From Glycine soja (Eukaryota; Streptophyta; Magnoliopsida; Fabales; Fabaceae): 64,000 bases of DNA. A program made the translations under genes and the position numbers. Under the pieces are notes generated by a model. That model was not told the DNA's origin, ran no database searches, and was given only the letters and a program-made list of their open reading frames with translations. Of the stretch, positions 1 through 11,361 are shown in pieces (the first letter of the stretch is position 1; each line of letters starts with the position of its first letter). The DNA lies in NCBI RefSeq assembly GCF_004193775.1, contig NC_041005.1, forward strand, positions 14,355,865 to 14,419,864. Direction: 5' to 3'.

Positions 1-458
1 TCAATCATGGCCTTCATCATCTTCAAACTCATGCATTCATTCAACAATCAGAGATTCGTGCAAAAATCAGTACCCAATGTTAGTCGTTCTTTCATAGTTA
101 ATCACACACTCACCGGGTTGTGACTAATGATTACCTTCACAATTTATCTGTCAAACCAACTAACATTTTCAGTCATGCCCCTAATTCATGTTCTTTCTCT
201 TCTAATTACTACATACTTATTCAAAGCAAGCGATCTACGTATCACAATTCACTCAATCCATGCAATCGATTAATTCAAATCATTCACAAACACAAATTTT
301 TTTGATCAAATCAAACCACTACATAATCAATCAAAGTTGTAAACTATTCAACAAGCTTTAAACTTTGCTAACTAAATAAATTGAAATATAAAACTGAAAC
401 TAAAAACATAAACTGAACATAAAATGTATCAAAAGCAGAAAAATAAATGGTAATCCTG

Positions 459-1866
459 TCATGGCTCTTCCTGTGCTGCTGTGGGCTCATCCTGAGGTAA
501 GGAGGGAGCATCCTGGGCTGGCTGAGGGATATCCTTAGCTGTAACAGGCCATGGATCCCAAGTGTTTTGCGCTACTACCATATCTGCTACATAATCTATA
601 TCTGCAGCGCCATACTCCTCATCTGAGACCTCTACCCCTGGTGTAGTAACTGAAGAAGTCTGCGGGGTGGTCTCTGGAGTGGCCTTCGGCTGAGGCCAAG
701 GCTCTAGCTGAGGCTCCTAGGCTACGAAAGCCTCACCTCCCCCCAAAGGAGAAGGTTGGACTCCTGGTCAGGCCACTTGAGTTGTAAATTCCTCCATGCT
801 CATGATGGGCCGATGCTGAGCCAAGTTGTGAATACTTAGCATCACTAGGCATAAGTCATGGTGGAGGCTTTGCAACATCGGCACTAGAACGTCTGAGCTC
901 TGCATGGAGGTGCTGAAGGGTGCTGGAACTAATGTTGATGGTGGTGGAGCTGGAGCAGAAGGAGCTAGAGGTGTAGAAGCAGGAGCAAGGGAAGCAGAAG
1001 AAGATGAGCCTTCAGATCCTCGAGCCCGAGCCTTGCAGGTCCCTGGAAATACGATCGTGGGATCATCCAGGTTCCAACAGTTCTTCTTTATGTACGCCAA
1101 AATAATGGCAAGGCAAAGGGACTCAAAAGTTAAAGAATCTGAGATAACTCCTCAGGCAACGCATAAGGCGGTGATGAGGACTAGGCCATCTGTGAGATCT
1201 GGCTTGAGATAATCGAGCCCACGTCCATGTCCATCTTCATGACTAGCCCATAGACTAACCTTGCCCTATCCATATTCAAAGTGAACATATAAGAAGTGGG
1301 GGTGAGGTTGGAGTGTGATAACACACTCCATGTCTGGGCTAGTGTCGTCAGATCCTTCCTCTGGAGCTTTTAGGGCGCCCCTTCAGCATTCAAAACAAAT
1401 CCACGCCTTGGAATGCAGAGCTTGGAAGTAAGCTCCTGAGGATCTGTGCACATCCTACAGAAAAGAGAGTAAGAGGTGTACTGCTCCCCTGGCTGGATAA
1501 TCGATGGTGTCTCCAGGAAGGCATTCAGGAAAACGGCATCGAACTTGATCATCTTCCCCCTAACTCGAACCAATTTTGGAGATTTATCTTCTGGATCATA
1601 CAGGTTCGAGTAGAACTCCTTGACCAAGCCACATCAATGTGCCCGTCCATATGCTGGGTCAAGGCCTTGTGCCAGTTCTGCCTGATCAGCTCCCGCCAGA
1701 ATTCATCGTACTCTTTTACAAAGAGATTAACATTCCTCTCTGAAAGGATGTTCTGGGAGTGAATGTTCTGAGAATAACGTTCCCAGGTCCCCTTAGAAGT
1801 GAATCTCGTGGTATCATAGGGCTCCTAGGGCTAGGATGTTGTGGCTTTCCTCTTCCTAGAGGCCAT
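459..1866 (-). pseudogene. Decayed Athila late ORF (putative plant transposon protein family, PF20167-like)
   Basis: The minus-strand reading starts at an ATG at 1866-1864 (MASRKRK...), matching the start of the intact relative at 21235 (MSSRKRK...). A recognisable middle piece lies at 1370-1627 (VKEFYSNLYDPE, FNAFLETPS-type, IPRRGFVLNAEG), equivalent to VKEFYANLYSPEG and IPGRGFILNAEG in the relative. A proline/alanine/serine-rich tail follows at 768-1100 and the frame would end near 459. Several stops and frame changes (for example TAG soon after the start) break it. This ORF occupies the env-like position in Athila elements; a role in transposition is not established. It is a pseudogene here. 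Confidence 0.65.
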
Positions 1867-1935
1867 CTGCATCAAAAATAGTCACAGGATTCAAGTTAGA
1901 TATGTTTTTATTTCAACTAAAAGCAGAAAAATAAA

Positions 1936-2235
1936 ACTGAAAAACAAACTGGGGGCTGAGCGGGACTAGCTCGCTTAGCGCGCCTTATAAAAATAACAGC
2001 CCTCGCATAGCGCACAGGGTGCGCTTAGCGTGACAACACAAAAACACACACTCTAGCTAAGCGAGACACACTCGCTTAGCTGAAAAAACACAATGGCTCA
2101 GCGAACATGGCTCGCTAAGGCTTATTCTCTGATAGAGAGCTAATTGCGCTTAGCGAGACTGACTCGCTTAGCACGACACACTAAACAGGCTTAGCGCCAT
2201 CAGGCACTTAGCCCAAATTGACTATTGGAACTCAA
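1936..2235 (-). repeat. GCTTAGC/GCTAAGC heptamer cluster in element B
   Basis: A 300 bp stretch with many copies of GCTTAGC or close variants, spaced irregularly every 15-45 bp. It lies directly upstream (in element orientation) of the late ORF, as does the larger cluster at 19510-21150 in the other Athila-like element. The heptamer is nearly its own reverse complement (GCT-A/T-AGC). Confidence 0.7.
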
Positions 2236-2273
2236 TTAGCTTAGCGAGTAGGGTAAATGACGACTAACATCTA

Positions 2274-2378
2274 CCCTTGGTACTCACATCTCCAAAACCT
2301 AAGGTTCGCCCTTGGTACACATTTTTGCAAAACCCAAGGTCCGCCCTTGATACATATTGCTGCCAAACCTAAGGTACC
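2274..2378 (+). repeat. Three tandem 35-bp repeats
   Basis: Units start at 2274, 2309 and 2344, each beginning CCCTTGGTAC or CCCTTGATAC and ending in CCTAAGGT or CCCAAGGT plus two bases. A fourth start (CCCTTGGTCC) is at 2379. The period is exactly 35. Within a unit CCTTGG and CCAAGG can pair. They lie in the 3' variable region of the Tat element. Confidence 0.85.
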
Positions 2379-2464
2379 CCCTTGGTCCGGTCATATGTAG
2401 CAACTATGATGACCACCGTCAAGGGTCCAAGTTCCACCAAGTGAATTGCCACCCCATTATTCGG

Positions 2465-2749
2465 CAAGACTTTTAATTAGGTCAAAGCCGCACTTACTCC
2501 TTATAACCATCAAGGGAGTACTTCAGCAGGTCAAGATGACCCACCACCCGATTGCATTACAAGACCTTCAATCAGGTGTAGCTCACACTTACTCCTCATA
2601 ATCATCAGAGGAGGAACTTAGCAAGTCAGCCGACCTATCCCCACACTGGTTAGGCAAGACCTTCAACTAGGGACAAGTCAAACACAACTCCTCACAACCA
2701 TCAGGGGAGAAGCTCCACAAAACAAAAGGAATCCCCAACAGATGGGTGA
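2465..2749 (+). repeat. Three tandem 95-bp repeats with a conserved hairpin
   Basis: Unit starts CAAGAC at 2465, 2560 and 2655, with a partial fourth from 2750, give an exact 95 bp period. Each unit carries CTCC, then a loop of the type ATAACCATCA, then GGAG, which can fold into a short hairpin. Such repeats are typical of the hypervariable region before the 3' LTR of Tat elements. Confidence 0.85.
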
Positions 2750-3158
2750 CAAGACCTTTAATCAGGTTGAAATCAAACCTGAGATGACTCTGCGTCATTC
2801 TACTCTTTACAAGACCACCACGGTCCTACTTCTACATCAACAAGGTCTTGCTTCCCTCGTTGCCTACATCATGGCAGCCTATTCATACGACCACAAGTAC
2901 GGAGCGTTACAAAGACAAAGGAAACATACATACACATAAGACATACACAGTTCAAAATTTGTCATAAAAGAAAGCTTGTGCATTAAAGAAAATAAAAAAT
3001 AATTGTCATAGTTGCAAGGCCTATGCGGTCAAATTCCAACAAAGAAGAAAAAAGACAAAAACAAAGACAACCTAGACACTGGCATCATCACTTTGCTCCG
3101 CAGCACCCTGACCTTCATCAACAGCCCTCTCTTCCGCATCAATCTCCTCCTCATCAAG

Positions 3159-3166
3159 CAAGACAC
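3159..3166 (+). repeat. hAT target-site duplication, left
   Basis: CAAGACAC, repeated at 11044-11051. Removing 3167-11051 rejoins the antisense ORF in frame, and the right-arm copy has the same junction with one base changed (TAAGACAC read on the minus strand). Confidence 0.85.
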
Positions 3167-3239
3167 TAGGCATGGCAGCGGAATCCGACCCGTGGGAACC
3201 GAATCAAACCCACCTCCACTTTGATGGAGAAAAACCTTG

Positions 3240-5272
3240 TTGACCGGGTTTGAGGTTGGATTCAAGATTTCCTCGATAACCCAAAACAAGGGTGGGGACG
3301 GGTATAGGATTAGTGATATCTGCCTCGACCTAACCCCAAACCTGCCCCGGAATTATAGTGTATTAAATATTAATATTCGAAAGTTAAAACTCAAAACTCA
3401 AAACTTAATTCATAAAACCTAATATGTGTCACGGCTCCTCACTCCTTACTCTACTGCCAATTTGGAGTGTCGATTTGGAGTTCCCACTCCTCTGCTTCGA
3501 TCTCTTCTCCGATCTCAATTCCGCCATCGACGAGGACACCAAGGTGTCTCTTTGTCTTAACCATCCATCGTGTTGTGAGTATTTGAAGTGTCTGGTTTGC
3601 TTTGTTGGTAGTGGATTACGTTGCAGCTTTCCATTTCCTCCTCCTGTGACCATCAAAACACATGTCCCAGAACATCAAGATAGCTTTTTGTTGACATGTT
3701 CTATTCTATATCTTAGCATTTAATTAGTTTATTAATTTGATTGAAATTTTTGAGTGCTTCATTTTGGTTCTGTTTATGTTCTCAGGAAAATAGTAAAAAA
3801 AGTGAAAAACCTTTACCTTGGTTGTTTGTGTTATGGGCGCATAGTATGCTTGTTTGTGCCAAGCACACATGTTAAAGTAATATATCTTCCATTAATATAA
3901 TATACCTAACATTTATTATTTAGTATCCCTCATTGAAAATAAATTTCGTTAATTGTAAATATTTTATCAACACCATTTAATATAGTTCATTTCACGTTAT
4001 CATGGAGTTTCCCGACTAATGAGGCATGTTAGTTAACCGATGTCGGCGCTCCTCTTATCTATGAGAAAGATATTTCCATAAGCAAATATTTTAAGCAGCT
4101 TTGTAACAACCATTGGTTTTGAGGAGTAGATTTTGCCTAATCATGTAGCATTGGACAATCTTCCACTTTATGTTTTGAGGTTCCAAAATTCCATTAGCAC
4201 TATCTAAGTTGATGATAACATCTTTACTCTTGAGAGACACCTTTGTTTTTGTTCTAACTTAAATTTTGTCCCCATAGTAACTCATCCACAGGGCTTCAAT
4301 TTTCCATGCAAAATTTTGTTCAAAACCAACTCATTAATTCAACATGGATGTCTTCCTGTGCTACCAATTAACATCAATGTTTTTCATCTGATTAGGCCTA
4401 GAAGATTAAATCTTGAATATATAGTAGTGCTCGGCATAAATTATATCAAATGAAACAACATTGCTATGAACCTGCAAAATGTAGGAGAAAAAAAATAAGA
4501 AACACTCACTCAACTAATAGTCTACTTCCAGTTTATCTATTGCTATTTCTTTTGATGATGAGTTGGTCAATGTGTATAGAGTACACGTAACTCCATCCAA
4601 AATATAATTGTGTATTGAAGTGAACCTTTCCAAAAGTGTTTTATGCAACTATCCTGAAGACACTGATAACTTCTTCCATGTTTCTTTCATCGATAAGGAT
4701 ATGAAGCAGTACAATCAACACTAAAAAAATGACATAACAACTGGTGATAAGAATTTAAGTATCTTGCCTTCCCACCAAGTTAATTATGGGATAACTGTAT
4801 GGGTGTTTGCATCAAAGGCACTGGACTTGTATACTACATCCGTTATAAGAAAGTGGATAGGAGATTTTGATGAAATTAGAAATTGTGTCTTGCTATATCT
4901 CCTTTTGGTTAATTTAGTTTCCTACCATGTTTAGACAAATTGTGTCTTTCTATATCTCCCCTTGGTTAATTACTATGTTATATATCTAGTGCTAAAAAAC
5001 TACTCTATTTCTTATCCTAATAAAACACCATAAAAGATTAGAAAAAAAATTATAAATAAGATAAATTTTAGATTTTTTCATTGATTGATTTCCTAAAAGA
5101 AAAATATATGTATATCGATTACCAGACTAAATCATTCTTAATTAGTGTAACTGTTGAATTAGTGGGCCATTGCTCAAATTTACTGCATATTTTGCCTATT
5201 GCATTTACCATACTACTTGTTTGGGAAAAACTTTTTATGATATTAATGTTTTGTTTTCTTTCCAGGAAAGCA
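3240..5272 (+). other. 5' non-coding region of the hAT
   Basis: This holds no convincing gene. The ORF at 3424-3723 has no recognisable domain. A run at about 4151-4450 reads nearly open on the plus strand with a single stop (LPLYVLRFQNS ... THPQGFNFPCK) and could be a captured fragment of unknown origin. A polypyrimidine tract ending in CCAG at about 5264, just before the transposase ATG, looks like the acceptor of a 5' UTR intron. Confidence 0.4.
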
Positions 5273-7430
5273 ATGGAAGATATTAGTTTTTCCCTGGAAG
5301 GAATTTGTCCTATTCCTCCACGAATTAATCGGTCTCCTTCACCTTCACCAATTGATCAGAATCCTTCACCTATTCAAGATGATCTTACACCTTTTCCTTC
5401 ACCTATTATTGTTGATTCTTCTTCTTCACCTCATGAAGATGAAGTTAATAATGTGGAGGCACAGGGAGGAATATGTAGGCTGAAAAGTAAGATTTGGCAT
5501 CATTTTAAAAGAATTAAAGTCAATGGTTTGGACAAGGCTGAATGCAAGTATTATAAGAAATTTCTTGGTGGAAAATCAAAAAATGGAACCAAGCATTTGT
5601 GGCAACATAATAAGATTTGTGTTTAGTACAAGATTTTTATGAGAGGGATGAAGGACCAAACATTTCTTACACCTGATATTGTGCCAGGAAAGCAAGAGTT
5701 CGGTGCGGGAACTTATGATGCAAAATATGCAAGGGGAGAGCTAGCAAAAGCAATTATTATTCATGAGTATCCACTATCAATTGTGGATCACCTTGGCTTT
5801 AGGAGATACTCTGCTTCCCTTCAACCTGTGTTTTAGGATCCTACTAGAAACACAATTAAGAAGGAGATAATGAAAATATATGAGAATGAACGAGCAACAA
5901 CTTTGAAGTTGTTGGATAGTCTTGATGGAAGAGTGGCCATTACATCAGACATGTGGACTTTACATCAGACATGTGGACTTCAACCAATCAGAAGAGGGGG
6001 TATATGGCTATTACAACTCATTACATTTATGGTTGTTGGAACTTACAAAGTTAGATTTTGAGCTAATTAAATGATTTAAACTTTTTATATTATTAGGCCT
6101 TTTATTTTATAAAATAATTGAATATGATTATATTATATCTCTTTTTTTGGTTGTTTTTTTATATTATATCTCTATTTTTATGTTAGGTTCATTTATGTTC
6201 CCGCTCCTCATACAAGTGATAGACTTTGTAATGTATTGACTGACTGTTTGATGGATTGGAATATTGACACAAAACTATCCACTATCACCCTAGATAATTG
6301 TACCACAAATGATGTTATGATTGATAAAATTAAGGATATATTGCACTTAGGTAGTTTGCTTAGGGATGGGTCTTTACCTCACATGCGTTGTTGTGTACAC
6401 ATCCTTAATCTGATAGTAAAAGATGGGTTGAAAGTGGTGGAAGAAGGTGTAGAAAAGATTCGGGATAGTGTGGTGTACTGAAAAGCAACACCTAAAAGGA
6501 AGGAAAAATTTGAGGAAGCGATTAAACAGTTGAGAATCCCTTACACTAAGAATTTGGCCTTAGATTGTCAAACTAGGTGGAACTCAACTTACAAAATGCT
6601 TGAAATTACCAAAGGATATGAGGATGTATTTTTTCGATTAAAGCAACGAGAGTCTCAATATACTTGTTTGCCAAGTACTTTGCAGTGGCAATTTACAAAG
6701 GATGTTTATGGGAGATTGAAGTTGTTCAATACTATCATTGAATTATTTTCTTTACTAAACATCCAACTGCTAATTTGTATTTTCCAAATATATGTGAGAT
6801 TAAGCTGGCAATCAAACAATGGATTACCTCTCCTAACCCAATGATTCAACAAATGGAAAAAAAATATGACGATCAAATTTGGTAAATATTAGGGTGTGAT
6901 TCATAATCTGATGGGCGTTGCCACTATTTTAGATCCTAGGTACAAGATAGAGTTTCTTAGTATTATGAAAAATTGTATGAACATGACTCTTTTACTCAAG
7001 TGAGGTGCATTCAACAATTGTCTTATGACTTAGTTTCTGATTACCAAATGAAAATGAACAAAGACTCTTTTGGTAGTAATATTGGTGATGTTACTGGTAA
7101 TGAAGTTGTTGGTGATGCATTACCTGAGTATGATAGATTTATTATAAGGAAAAAATGGCTAGAAGTTCTTATGTTAAATCAAAGTTGGACCACTATTTAG
7201 AAGAAGAGGTTTTACCAAGAGCTGTTGATTTTGATATTTTGATGTGGTGGAAGTTTAATTGTGTCAAGTATTCAACACTTTAGGCAATTGCTAAGGATAT
7301 ATTAGCTATTCTGTTATCTACCGTAGCTTCAGAATCCACATTTAGCACCAATGGTCAACTAATCCCACATCGTAGTCGACTTCAATGGACTACTTTAGAG
7401 GCTTTAATGTGTGCTAGAAGTTGGTTGTGA
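5273..7430 (+). pseudogene. hAT transposase (BED finger, hAT C-terminal dimerisation domain), decayed
   Basis: The start ATG at 5273 follows a likely splice acceptor. A serine/proline-rich N-terminus leads to a BED-type zinc finger at 5475-5625 (GTKHLWQHNKIC). Its second cysteine is replaced by tyrosine (CKYYKK), so zinc binding is doubtful. The middle part continues through RVAITSDMWT (5930-5960) and, after an intron at about 6050-6185, PHTSDRLCNVLTDCL..., MRCCVHILNLIVKDGL and LDCQTRWNSTYKML. The C-terminal dimerisation domain at about 7204-7430 reads DILMWWKFNCVKYSTL, AIAKDILAILLSTVASESTFST and LIPHRSRLQ. Stops interrupt it at 5624, 5834, 6479 and about 7281. Several are TAG where the family expects CAG, which suggests C-to-T decay. 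The element would need transposase supplied from elsewhere. Confidence 0.85.
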
Positions 7431-7439
7431 AGTGCTGAA

Positions 7440-8243
7440 AATATTGGTAAAGTTTTATTCATATATGTTGTTAAATTGATATTTGTGTTTATTCAACAAA
7501 CTAATACTTGTAATGTATTTTTATAGGTTCTATGAGCTATAAAGTTGTTGCTGAATGTACTACTGTAATGAATGAAATGGTTTCAGATGATGAAGGTAAA
7601 TAATATTCTAAATTTCATTTTTGTTATTATATAATATAAGCTTTTGTTCTATTTTTTATGTTGGTGAAATGATGGGTACAAGTGTCACTAATTTGGAGGA
7701 ATGATCAAGATTTATTTGCTGAGCAATTTAAGTTGATTCTTTTTTTATTATGTAATTTGAAAGAATGAAACATGTTTAAGTTGCTGAATTAGAACTTGAA
7801 GGACAACCAACATAATATATTAGTATTTCTTTTTTTGCTAAACAGAATCATATGTTACTTATTGTTGGGACAACATATATTTAGATGGTATTGTATTTTA
7901 GGAGAAATTAAATATGCATGTCTTCAATTTCTCATGCAATACCCAAATTTTATGATTTTAATTGAATTGATTGATTTGTTTTAGTAATTTTTTAAATTAT
8001 GATAATGATCCCATATTTTGAATTTGGCTTTGTTATTTTTTTTTTTTTGCTACGTAAGTGTCTTTTGGCCCCATTTTTTTCAATAAGTTACAATATTTTT
8101 TCTTTTTTTTATAAATATTAATCAATACTAGCGAGGGCGGGGCGGGGCGGGGAAACCCGACCCCCAATGGCGATGGGTACGTATTTTTTAATCCCAACAG
8201 GGATCGGGGGCGGGGTCGGGGATCGATCACAAAGTCGGGGGCG
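7440..8243 (+). other. 3' non-coding region of the hAT
   Basis: AT-rich DNA with no gene, ending in a G-rich subterminal tract (8130-8243) that contains runs such as GGGGCGGGGCGGGG. The mirror copy is at 62412-63290. Confidence 0.7.
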
Positions 8244-8401
8244 TGTGTAACCACCCCACCTTGTCGTCAAGATATCACCACTCTAGACTGTAAAAATTTC
8301 AATTTTTAATTGAAAATTCCGTTAATTTGCTTATGAAAAATGAAAGAAAATTTTTCACGATATACATTCACCAAACAACGCACCATTACTTAAATGAATA
8401 C

Positions 8402-8413
8402 ACACATACATAT

Positions 8414-8458
<45 letters not shown>

Positions 8459-8459
8459 G
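8402..8459. repeat. (CA)n/(TA)n microsatellite
   Basis: Alternating ACAT, ACAC and ATAT runs inside the solo LTR. Confidence 0.9.
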
Positions 8460-9349
8460 GTATAGTAACTCAGTACACATCATTCACATAATGGAAAGTA
8501 AATTAGTTCATACGTATAATTAAATCTGTGATTTACATACTCAATTCAAAATAAAATTATGGAACCAACTATAGAGGAGTTGATTAAAATAACACAACTT
8601 TCTTCCAAAATAATCAAACGTCATCACGTCGGCTTGGTGGCTCCACAAAAGAATATCACTTCACGTACTCTATTATTGTCATTCTGCTCCCATGAACAAA
8701 GGTTTGCGATCATCACACGGTACAAAAATTGTGAGGGTAAGTTTATTCTAAAAGAAATTAACACAAAAATCAAATAACCATAATTAGTAAGAAAACATTA
8801 ACAATTACCATAATCATACACAAGCATCCATTAGTCCAACATACACTCAACAAGTAGTCATCATCCATCCATAATTCCAATCAATCATGCTCAGTATGAT
8901 ACATGCACCTGACCTCAACTCTCAAATGCAATATGATACCATTCATCAAGCAAATAGCCTAAGCGTGTCCACACGACACTCTTACTTAGGAAAACTAGGT
9001 AGTAAGTGTCGAGGTCACCCTGTCTTGCACATGCAACTCCCCCCTCCCCCATGGTGATTAGCCTGAGTCTCAAGGGAGTTTCAAACCGAGAGACATGCCC
9101 CCAAGTACAAGTATTTCTCCTCATGAGAAACTACAAGTACTTACTCACAAAGTTTATAATATTTCTATGCAATATGAAGTATGAAACATGAGCAACATCA
9201 ATGCACTGACCATGGATAATTAAAGATTCTAAGTCATTCCCCTCCAAATATGCTTAAAACTCTTTAACCACTCTATTTCCCTCACTAGGGATATTCAACA
9301 CGGCCACTGCACCCCCATGTACATACACAATGACATTTTCATCATCATC

Positions 9350-9590
9350 AACATCCCATCTCAATGTCATTATCAATATCAACATTGTCTCATCTCAATG
9401 TCATTCTCAACATCAACATCATCTCATCTCAATATCATTCTCAACATCATCGTCATCTCATCTCAATGACATTATCAACAATAATAACATCATATCATAT
9501 CAATATTATCATCAATAACAACATAATCTCATATCAACATAATCATCAATAACAACATCATCCCATATCAGTTAATATCATCAATGAATC
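9350..9590. repeat. About seven tandem repeats of roughly 34 bp
   Basis: Units of the form CATCTCAATNTCATTNTCAA plus CATCAACAT repeat with drift through 9590. The open frames seen here in two registers are products of this repeat and are not genes. Confidence 0.75.
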
Positions 9591-11043
9591 ACATTCCACA
9601 TATACATACATATACAGTTCATGCCTGAGATTCACACTCCCCAGGTCTAATAAAAACAATAATGTCATTTATCAATAATAGACATATCGATCCCATTAGT
9701 CAAAACATTGTTTTTCTTGAAAACTAGCATGCAATAGGGAAAGGCATACAACCCCATAGTTAGGTTCCTTGACCCCATCTATAGTATCAAAAACCGTAAA
9801 TTATAATAAACTCCCCTCACCTATCGTGAGCTCTACATCAGTTCCTTTTTGTATCTCTCAAAGACCTCTCTCGTTCACGTTCGTCAGTCCAAACACAAGG
9901 TTCTATATACCAAATTGAAGGAAATTTAGTATAGATTTCAGAAACAAGGTTAATGACAACATTCAGGGTTAATTACCATTGTCAAAACATAAAGGGATAA
10001 GGGGGTGTTTCGAATTCTACTAAAAGGAGACGTTATTTTGAAATTTCGATCACGCCTATATAACCGGGGTTCAATGAAGGTCATGAAAATTACATAAATT
10101 TTATAAAAAGATAACTTTTACAACGTCTCATTTTCAAGGATTCTTCAAAGGAAGTGTAAAAATACCCTATTATAGTACCCAAAACACAAGAGACACTAAG
10201 ATAAACTCAAACTAACCAAGAGAAAGGCTTAAAAGTCAATTTCCTCAGAGAAGCTACAAAAGAAATAATTGAGGGATTTTTCTCCACCGAATCCTTGAGG
10301 TGGATTCTGAGGATTCCACTCTGATTAAAACGTTTCTCTTGGTGTGGTGGTTTGATGACTAGGAACAACGGCTTGTGGTGGCCACCGGTGGTCGTGGGTG
10401 GTGGAGAAAAAAGTGTTGGGATTTGGGTGGGCATTTGGAGAGGATGAGAGTGAAAAAAAAATCATATTTTTCACGCTGAAAAACGTATTTATAATCTGTA
10501 GATCTCACCTAGCGAGCTTGTCTTGCTAATTGGGAGTCCACTTTTGGCACTAAGCCTGACAATTCTTAGAGCACAATTCCTCTTGCGCTAAGCGCAACAA
10601 TTCTCACTCAACGCAATTCCCTCTCGGGTTGGAATTGCGCTTAGTGCGCTTTTCACGCTAAGTGAGAGGTGAAAATTTGTAATTTTGAAATCCCAACGGT
10701 CAGATTGTGAGGAAATGTGTTAGGAACCTACAATCAAAATTTGAATACAATCCAACAGTTAACAAATCCAGGATCATAGTTTTATCGGAATAGGTTTAGA
10801 TGAAATTTGAAATCTCATAATTTCAACTTAGGTCAATAAAACTCCACATTACTTAACATCCACATCAAGCAAATCACGCACGACTAATTTACACCATACC
10901 TCAACTCATTCAATTCAATCATATAATTAAATAACACGATAAATACAATTAAACATCAATTTATAATTATCAATATTTCAGGGTGTTACAACGCGGGTGG
11001 GAAATGCAATACTCGTCCCCGTCCCGCCCCGTTCCCATGCCTA

Positions 11044-11051
11044 CAAGACAC
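11044..11051 (+). repeat. hAT target-site duplication, right
   Basis: CAAGACAC, identical to 3159-3166. Confidence 0.85.
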
Positions 11052-11115
11052 CCTCCTTCAGATCGTTGAAGGGATCAAAGAGACCTAAGTCAAGGTCATT
11101 CACAAAGAAACCAAC

Positions 11116-11361
11116 CTACCTAATGACCTTTAGAAAGCCTTTCTCATATTGCTCCATGATCTTTTTCTTGTACAAAATCAACTCTTCCTCGAGCTCCTTG
11201 CTGGCCTCCCTTTCCTTGACAGCCCGCAACTCGGACTCCTTCAATTTGGACTCTGACTCCCTAATTTGGGCCTCTAAGTTAGTAATTCTCTTGGTAAGCT
11301 CGTCCTTCTCTGCCACCATGCTCTTCACTTTGCCATCCAGGTCCATCTTCTCAGCCTGCAA
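11116..11361 (-). pseudogene. Coiled-coil segment of the antisense ORF (left copy)
   Basis: About 80 codons rich in Glu, Lys, Leu and Arg in heptad-like order (NLEAQIRESESKLKESELRA, EELILYKKKIMEQYEKGF). The same segment stands at 62094-62324 in the right copy (DLEARLRDSESILEESELRA). An in-frame TGA separates it from the upstream part in both copies. Confidence 0.65.

Larger units (their letters stand above)
1..2236 (-). mobile_element. Athila-like Ty3/gypsy element B, 3' internal fragment
   Basis: Read on the minus strand, this stretch parallels the 3' internal part of the complete Athila-like element at 15200-25461. Positions 1-430 resemble the non-coding tail at about 22700-23160, 459-1866 resemble its late reading frame, and 1936-2235 resemble the GCTTAGC-rich leader before that frame. 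The 3' LTR lies outside the window to the left. No gag, protease, primer-binding site or 5' LTR follows above 2236, where the sequence changes abruptly to Tat-type repeats. The copy is therefore truncated, or was cut by a later rearrangement. The two elements clearly differ, so this is a related subfamily rather than a recent copy. Confidence 0.7.
8244..10990 (-). mobile_element. Solo LTR (Ogre/Tat-like) inserted in the hAT 3' end
   Basis: The right-arm hAT runs uninterrupted through this point (about 62440-62460), so this 2.75 kb is an insertion. Read on the minus strand it starts TGTAACACCCTGAAATAT and ends GGTTACACA, with short inverted ends typical of LTRs. The beginning resembles the long LTRs of legume Ogre-type elements. 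The flanking 5 bp are GGGCG and ACGCG, an imperfect duplication. No gag-pol or primer-binding site is present, so it is a solo LTR. It includes a CA/TA microsatellite (8402-8459), a 34 bp tandem array (9350-9590) and some GCTAAGC-like heptamers (10505-10670). Confidence 0.6.
3167..11043 (+). mobile_element. hAT transposon, left copy, containing a solo LTR
   Basis: The ends are TAGGCATGG at 3167 and CCATGCCTA ending at 11043, as inverted repeats, flanked by the 8 bp duplication CAAGACAC. The element's own length is about 5.1 kb after subtracting the 2.75 kb LTR insertion at 8244-10990. It encodes a BED-finger/hAT-dimerisation transposase at 5273-7430. The subterminal DNA near the 3' end is very G-rich (8130-8243 and 10991-11043), a feature of several plant hAT families. 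It landed inside the Tat antisense ORF before the inverted duplication, because the right arm carries it at the same site. Confidence 0.85.

Noticed and set aside
3424..3723. A 99-codon ORF in the hAT 5' region
   Set aside because: No domain, no conserved start context and no neighbour to support it; treated as chance.
9330..9552. Two overlapping Ser/His/Ile-rich ORFs
   Set aside because: They are translations of a 34 bp tandem repeat in two registers.
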